Positions 6,979 through 9,648 of a stretch of DNA of 9,648 bases are shown here, piece after piece. The translations under genes and the position numbers were made by a program. Origin of the DNA: an uncultured Longilinea sp. (GTDB lineage Bacteria; Chloroflexota; Anaerolineae; Anaerolineales; Anaerolineaceae); NCBI GenBank assembly GCA_937863945.1, contig CALMIB010000508.1, positions 1 through 9,648 on the forward strand, given 5' to 3'. The first letter of the stretch is position 1. Each line of letters opens with the position of its first letter. The notes below the pieces were generated by a model that saw nothing but the letters and a program-made list of their open reading frames with translations, ran no database searches and was not told where the DNA came from.

Positions 6979-7332
6979 ATGACCCCATTAAAAGACGAAC
7001 GCTGCGTTCCCTGCACGGGCGGCATTCCGCCGCTGAGCGAGCAGGCGATCCAATCGTATCTACCCGAAGTGCCCGACTGGAACCGGCTCGATGAGCACGG
7101 CGTCGCGAAAATCCAGCGGACGTTTCGGTTTTCCAAGTATCTCCAGGCATTGACCTTTGCTCAGCAGGTGGGCATGCTGGCCGAGGATGAAGGCCACCAT
7201 CCCGTCATGCGGGTCGAATGGGGCAGCGTCACCGTAACCTGGTGGACCCACAAGATCAAAGGTCTGCACCGCAATGATTTCATCATGGCGGCCAAAACGG
7301 ATCAACTGTACGCCCAGATCGCTGCGGTTTAA
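6979..7332 (+). CDS. Pterin-4a-carbinolamine dehydratase
   Basis: A 117-residue cytosolic enzyme of the PCD/DCoH family. The family dehydrates 4a-hydroxytetrahydropterin, which regenerates the pterin cofactor after aromatic amino acid hydroxylation. Many bacteria carry it without such a hydroxylase, and a role near molybdopterin metabolism has been proposed. The family signature EDEGHHP (69-75) is followed by WGSVTVTWWTHKIKGLHRND (81-100), giving the three conserved histidines H73, H74 and H91. The N-terminal CVPCTGGIPPL (9-19) is common in bacterial members. The ATG at 6979 follows GGAGG with a five-base gap, and the promoter position supports it. The gene stands alone between two minus-strand genes. 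No phenylalanine hydroxylase is in the window, so its cofactor partner cannot be inferred here. Its stop TAA overlaps the stop of the convergent GH13 gene. Confidence 0.93.
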   Translation: MTPLKDERCVPCTGGIPPLSEQAIQSYLPEVPDWNRLDEHGVAKIQRTFRFSKYLQALTFAQQVGMLAEDEGHHPVMRVEWGSVTVTWWTHKIKGLHRNDFIMAAKTDQLYAQIAAV

Positions 7333-8732
7333 GCCAACGTGAGCCAGGCGCCGCTCCAGGGCGGCAGCGTCACATTCAGCCAATCGCCAGAAACGATCGA
7401 TTGCTCGTCCGTCAACAGGTTGGTGAGGATCAAACCGTCGCGCCAGCCGATCTGTTTGGCATTCAGCCGCACCTGCCGGCGCGTCGCGCTGGCATTGAAG
7501 ACCACCACCAGGCGCTGTTCTCCCAGGGCGCGCACAAACGCCATGCAGCTGCGCCCATCCTCAACCAAAACGCGTCCATAACTGCCCCGCCGCAGCATGG
7601 GCAGCCGTTTGCGCCAATGGATCAGGCTGCGCAGATAACGATGCAGCTCGTCTTTTTGCTCCAAAGTATCCCACGGAAAAGCCTTGCGGCATTCGGGGTC
7701 TTTGCCACCCTCCAGGCCAATTTCGTCGCCGTAATATACAGCCGGCGCACCCGGAAGCGCCATCTGGATCAGCCAGGCCAGCTTCAATTTCGCCTGGTCG
7801 CCATTCAACATCGTCAAAACGCGCTCGGTGTCATGCGACCCGAGCGGATTATACATGGCATACACATGCTCGCGCGCGTACTGTTTATGCAGGAGGGTTT
7901 CGAGCCTGTCAGCAAAACCGCCGACGTTTAATTTCCCGTGCAGCACCCCCAGCAAGGCTTCGCGCAGCGGATAATTCATCAGTCCGTCAAAATGGCGTTT
8001 GCCCACCCAGCGCGGATCCCCGTCCCAGATTTCGCCCAGGATGTAGGCTTCCGGGTTGGCCGCTTTTACCGTCGCGCGGAATTCTGCCCAGAAGGAATCA
8101 TCGTCAATCTCGTTGGGTACATCCAGTCGCCAGCCGTCGGCGCCCTGGTCAATCCAGTAGCGCGCCACCTGCATGACATACGCCCTTACTTGCGGATTGG
8201 ATGTGTTGAGCTTGGGCAGGCTCTTGTGGTTCCACCAGCCGGTATAGGTGGTAGCATCCCCTGGCCCGTATCCTTCCACAGGAAATTTCTTCACATGAAA
8301 CCAATCCCGATAGGGAGAGTGCTCCTGGTTATCCAGTAAATCGGAAAACGCAAAAAAACCGCGCCCAACGTGGTTGAATACGCCGTCCAGCACCACGCGG
8401 ATGCCGTTTTGATGGGCGGCATCGATTAAAGCGCGAAAATCGCGCTGATCTCCCAGCCTGGGATCGATTTTGAAATAATTGTAGGTATTGTACCGGTGGT
8501 TGGAACTGGCCTCAAAAATCGGCGTGAAGTAGATCGCATTGATCCCCAGATCCAGCAGGTAATCGAGTTTTTGGATGACGCCGCGCAGGTCGCCGCCCTG
8601 AAAACCGTGGATGTCCGGCGGGGTGCCCCAGGGTTGGACGTTGGGAGGGTCATTGCGGGGGTCGCCGTTGGCAAAACGGTCAGGAAAAATCTGGTAGAAA
8701 ATCGCATCCTCAACCCAGTAGGGTACAGCCAT
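7329..8732 (-). CDS. GH13 alpha-glucosidase/cyclomaltodextrinase-like enzyme
   Basis: A 467-residue glycoside hydrolase of family GH13 acting on alpha-1,4 (possibly alpha-1,6) glucans. The N-terminus YWVEDAIFYQIFPDRFANGD (5-24) is typical of neopullulanase, cyclomaltodextrinase and maltogenic amylase relatives. Conserved regions: DGVFNH (116-121); LPKLN (172-176), close to the MPKLN mark of subfamily GH13_20; GWRLDVPNE (200-208, nucleophile D204); LGEIWDGD (232-239, acid/base E234); and LGSHDTER (297-304, D301). All catalytic acids are present. A small C-terminal beta domain covers about 385-467. The N-terminal CBM34-type domain of classical GH13_20 enzymes (about 580 residues) is absent, so this is a compact form. 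No signal peptide, so probably cytoplasmic maltodextrin breakdown. Start ATG at 8732 with AAAGAGG five bases upstream (8738-8744). It follows the ketopantoate-reductase-like gene by 20 bases, suggesting one transcript. Precise substrate cannot be told from sequence. Confidence 0.93.
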   Translation of the reverse strand: MAVPYWVEDAIFYQIFPDRFANGDPRNDPPNVQPWGTPPDIHGFQGGDLRGVIQKLDYLLDLGINAIYFTPIFEASSNHRYNTYNYFKIDPRLGDQRDFRALIDAAHQNGIRVVLDGVFNHVGRGFFAFSDLLDNQEHSPYRDWFHVKKFPVEGYGPGDATTYTGWWNHKSLPKLNTSNPQVRAYVMQVARYWIDQGADGWRLDVPNEIDDDSFWAEFRATVKAANPEAYILGEIWDGDPRWVGKRHFDGLMNYPLREALLGVLHGKLNVGGFADRLETLLHKQYAREHVYAMYNPLGSHDTERVLTMLNGDQAKLKLAWLIQMALPGAPAVYYGDEIGLEGGKDPECRKAFPWDTLEQKDELHRYLRSLIHWRKRLPMLRRGSYGRVLVEDGRSCMAFVRALGEQRLVVVFNASATRRQVRLNAKQIGWRDGLILTNLLTDEQSIVSGDWLNVTLPPWSGAWLTLA

Positions 8733-8752
8733 GGAAACCTCTTTGTACAGGA

Positions 8753-9648
8753 TTAGAATTCAGCGCGTGCATCCCGGATAAACGCCTCCGGGCGGCGGGC
8801 GTAGCGGTCCAAAGGCATGCGCCCTTCGGACAGAGCCGTCAAAGTGTCGGTGTAAAACCGGTTGAGCGGCGTCGCCACGCCCATTTTTGCGCCGAAGCGT
8901 ACCACAGCGCCGTTGAGAAAATCCACCTCGCTGCGCCCGCGGCCCTGATGAAGGTCAATGTGGAAGGAAGGCATCTTGCCTCCCCGACCTGTGCCTAATG
9001 CCCGGCGCAGCAGCGGCTGGCTGAGAGCAGCCGGGGCCTGTATCAACGCAGCCAATGCGCGCGCCGGCGTGCCCGGCAGATCGACCACCGGAATATTCTG
9101 GGCGCGCATCACAGCCAACGCCTCGCGCAGCATGCGCATTTCCAGCCGGAACAATTGCGGATGAGTGAAAATTTCTGCGGGGGTCATATCCAGGATCGCG
9201 GAAGAGGCATTGGCCTGCAAATTGGTGATCATTTTTGACCACTTCATCGCCGCGCTGTTTGAATAGGCTTTCGCGCGCAAACCGGCCTGGTTCAACGCGT
9301 CCACCAGCCCGGGTACCCGGCCGGCGGTATCGGCTACGCCCACCCCGCGCAGCTTTTCAACCACCACCGCACCCAGACCGCGCCGGCCGATCGCCGTCGT
9401 CACCGTTCCGGCGATGACGGCCTTCTCGCCCAATACGCGCGCGATCAAGCCCTCATTTTCGACGCCGTTTTGAAAACACACCACCGGCGGAATTGCGTCG
9501 GAGTACGGCAATAACCCCTCGATCAAGGCAGCGGTGTCAAAAGACTTTACCGCCAGGATGGCTGCGTCGAAACGGCCGTGATTCAACGCATCTCCTATAT
9601 CGGTCACCAGCTCAGGGTTGGCTACGCGCAGTTCAATGTCTTTTCGTT
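8753..9648 (-). CDS. Ketopantoate reductase family protein (5' end off the window)
   Basis: The last 297 residues of a member of the ketopantoate reductase (ApbA/PanE) family, NADPH-dependent enzymes that reduce 2-dehydropantoate to pantoate for CoA synthesis. The open frame continues past the right edge. The Rossmann glycine motif, about 45 residues, is missing for that reason. Visible family features, numbered from the first complete codon: FDAAILAVKSFDT (26-38), VCFQNGVEN (56-64), MKWSKMITNLQAN (134-146) with the conserved lysine K138 and asparagines, and GRSEVDFLNG (237-246) with conserved E240. An in-frame GTG at 9607 is internal and not the true start. Many genomes carry several paralogs with unclear substrates, and no other pantothenate gene is in view, so a panE assignment would be unsafe. 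It probably shares a transcript with the compact GH13 gene just downstream. Confidence 0.88.
   Translation of the reverse strand, partial: RKDIELRVANPELVTDIGDALNHGRFDAAILAVKSFDTAALIEGLLPYSDAIPPVVCFQNGVENEGLIARVLGEKAVIAGTVTTAIGRRGLGAVVVEKLRGVGVADTAGRVPGLVDALNQAGLRAKAYSNSAAMKWSKMITNLQANASSAILDMTPAEIFTHPQLFRLEMRMLREALAVMRAQNIPVVDLPGTPARALAALIQAPAALSQPLLRRALGTGRGGKMPSFHIDLHQGRGRSEVDFLNGAVVRFGAKMGVATPLNRFYTDTLTALSEGRMPLDRYARRPEAFIRDARAEF

Noticed and set aside
7349..7370. GC-rich hairpin (GCCGC...GCGGC) just past the convergent stops
   Set aside because: Short stem, no T-run, and it lies within the GH13 coding sequence; not a credible terminator.
1..9648. Search for CRISPR arrays, tRNA genes, transposases, toxin-antitoxin or defence genes
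   Set aside because: No regularly spaced repeats, cloverleaf-like segments or recognisable mobile or defence proteins were seen by eye on either strand.

Overview
This window looks like a chromosomal core or metabolic region of a moderately GC-rich bacterium. My best guess is a member of Chloroflexota, class Anaerolineae. That guess rests mainly on the 1154-residue GH13 protein and the membrane protein, whose layouts resemble proteins I associate with that group. I could not search to confirm it. Promoters are of the sigma-70 TATAAT type and most genes have Shine-Dalgarno sites. I see no rRNA, tRNA, CRISPR array, insertion sequence or phage gene.

Layout, left to right. On the plus strand come an SCP2-type thiolase-like enzyme (140-1297), a two-winged-helix AlkZ-like protein (1374-2234), and a very large GH13 alpha-amylase-family protein with long extensions (2337-5801). 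A strong hairpin terminator at 5820-5857 closes that block and also serves the convergent membrane-protein gene (5857-6891, minus). Next is a divergently transcribed pterin-4a-carbinolamine dehydratase (6979-7332, plus), whose promoter shares a palindromic -10 with the membrane-protein side. Its stop codon overlaps the stop of a second, compact GH13 enzyme (7329-8732, minus). That gene follows, 20 bases downstream, a ketopantoate-reductase-family gene (8753-9648, minus) that runs off the right edge.

Functionally, the two GH13 proteins lack signal peptides and probably act on intracellular alpha-glucans. The compact one is cyclomaltodextrinase/neopullulanase-like. The large one keeps a full catalytic set but has an unusual region IV and about 280-residue helical extensions at both ends. 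The other genes (thiolase fold, pterin dehydratase, ketopantoate reductase, AlkZ-like) do not form an obvious shared pathway. The region reads as ordinary housekeeping and carbohydrate metabolism with short transcription units. I found no convincing new multi-gene system. The best leads are the architecture of the large GH13 protein, the missing catalytic residues in the thiolase-like and AlkZ-like proteins, the symmetric divergent promoter and the interlocked convergent stop codons.
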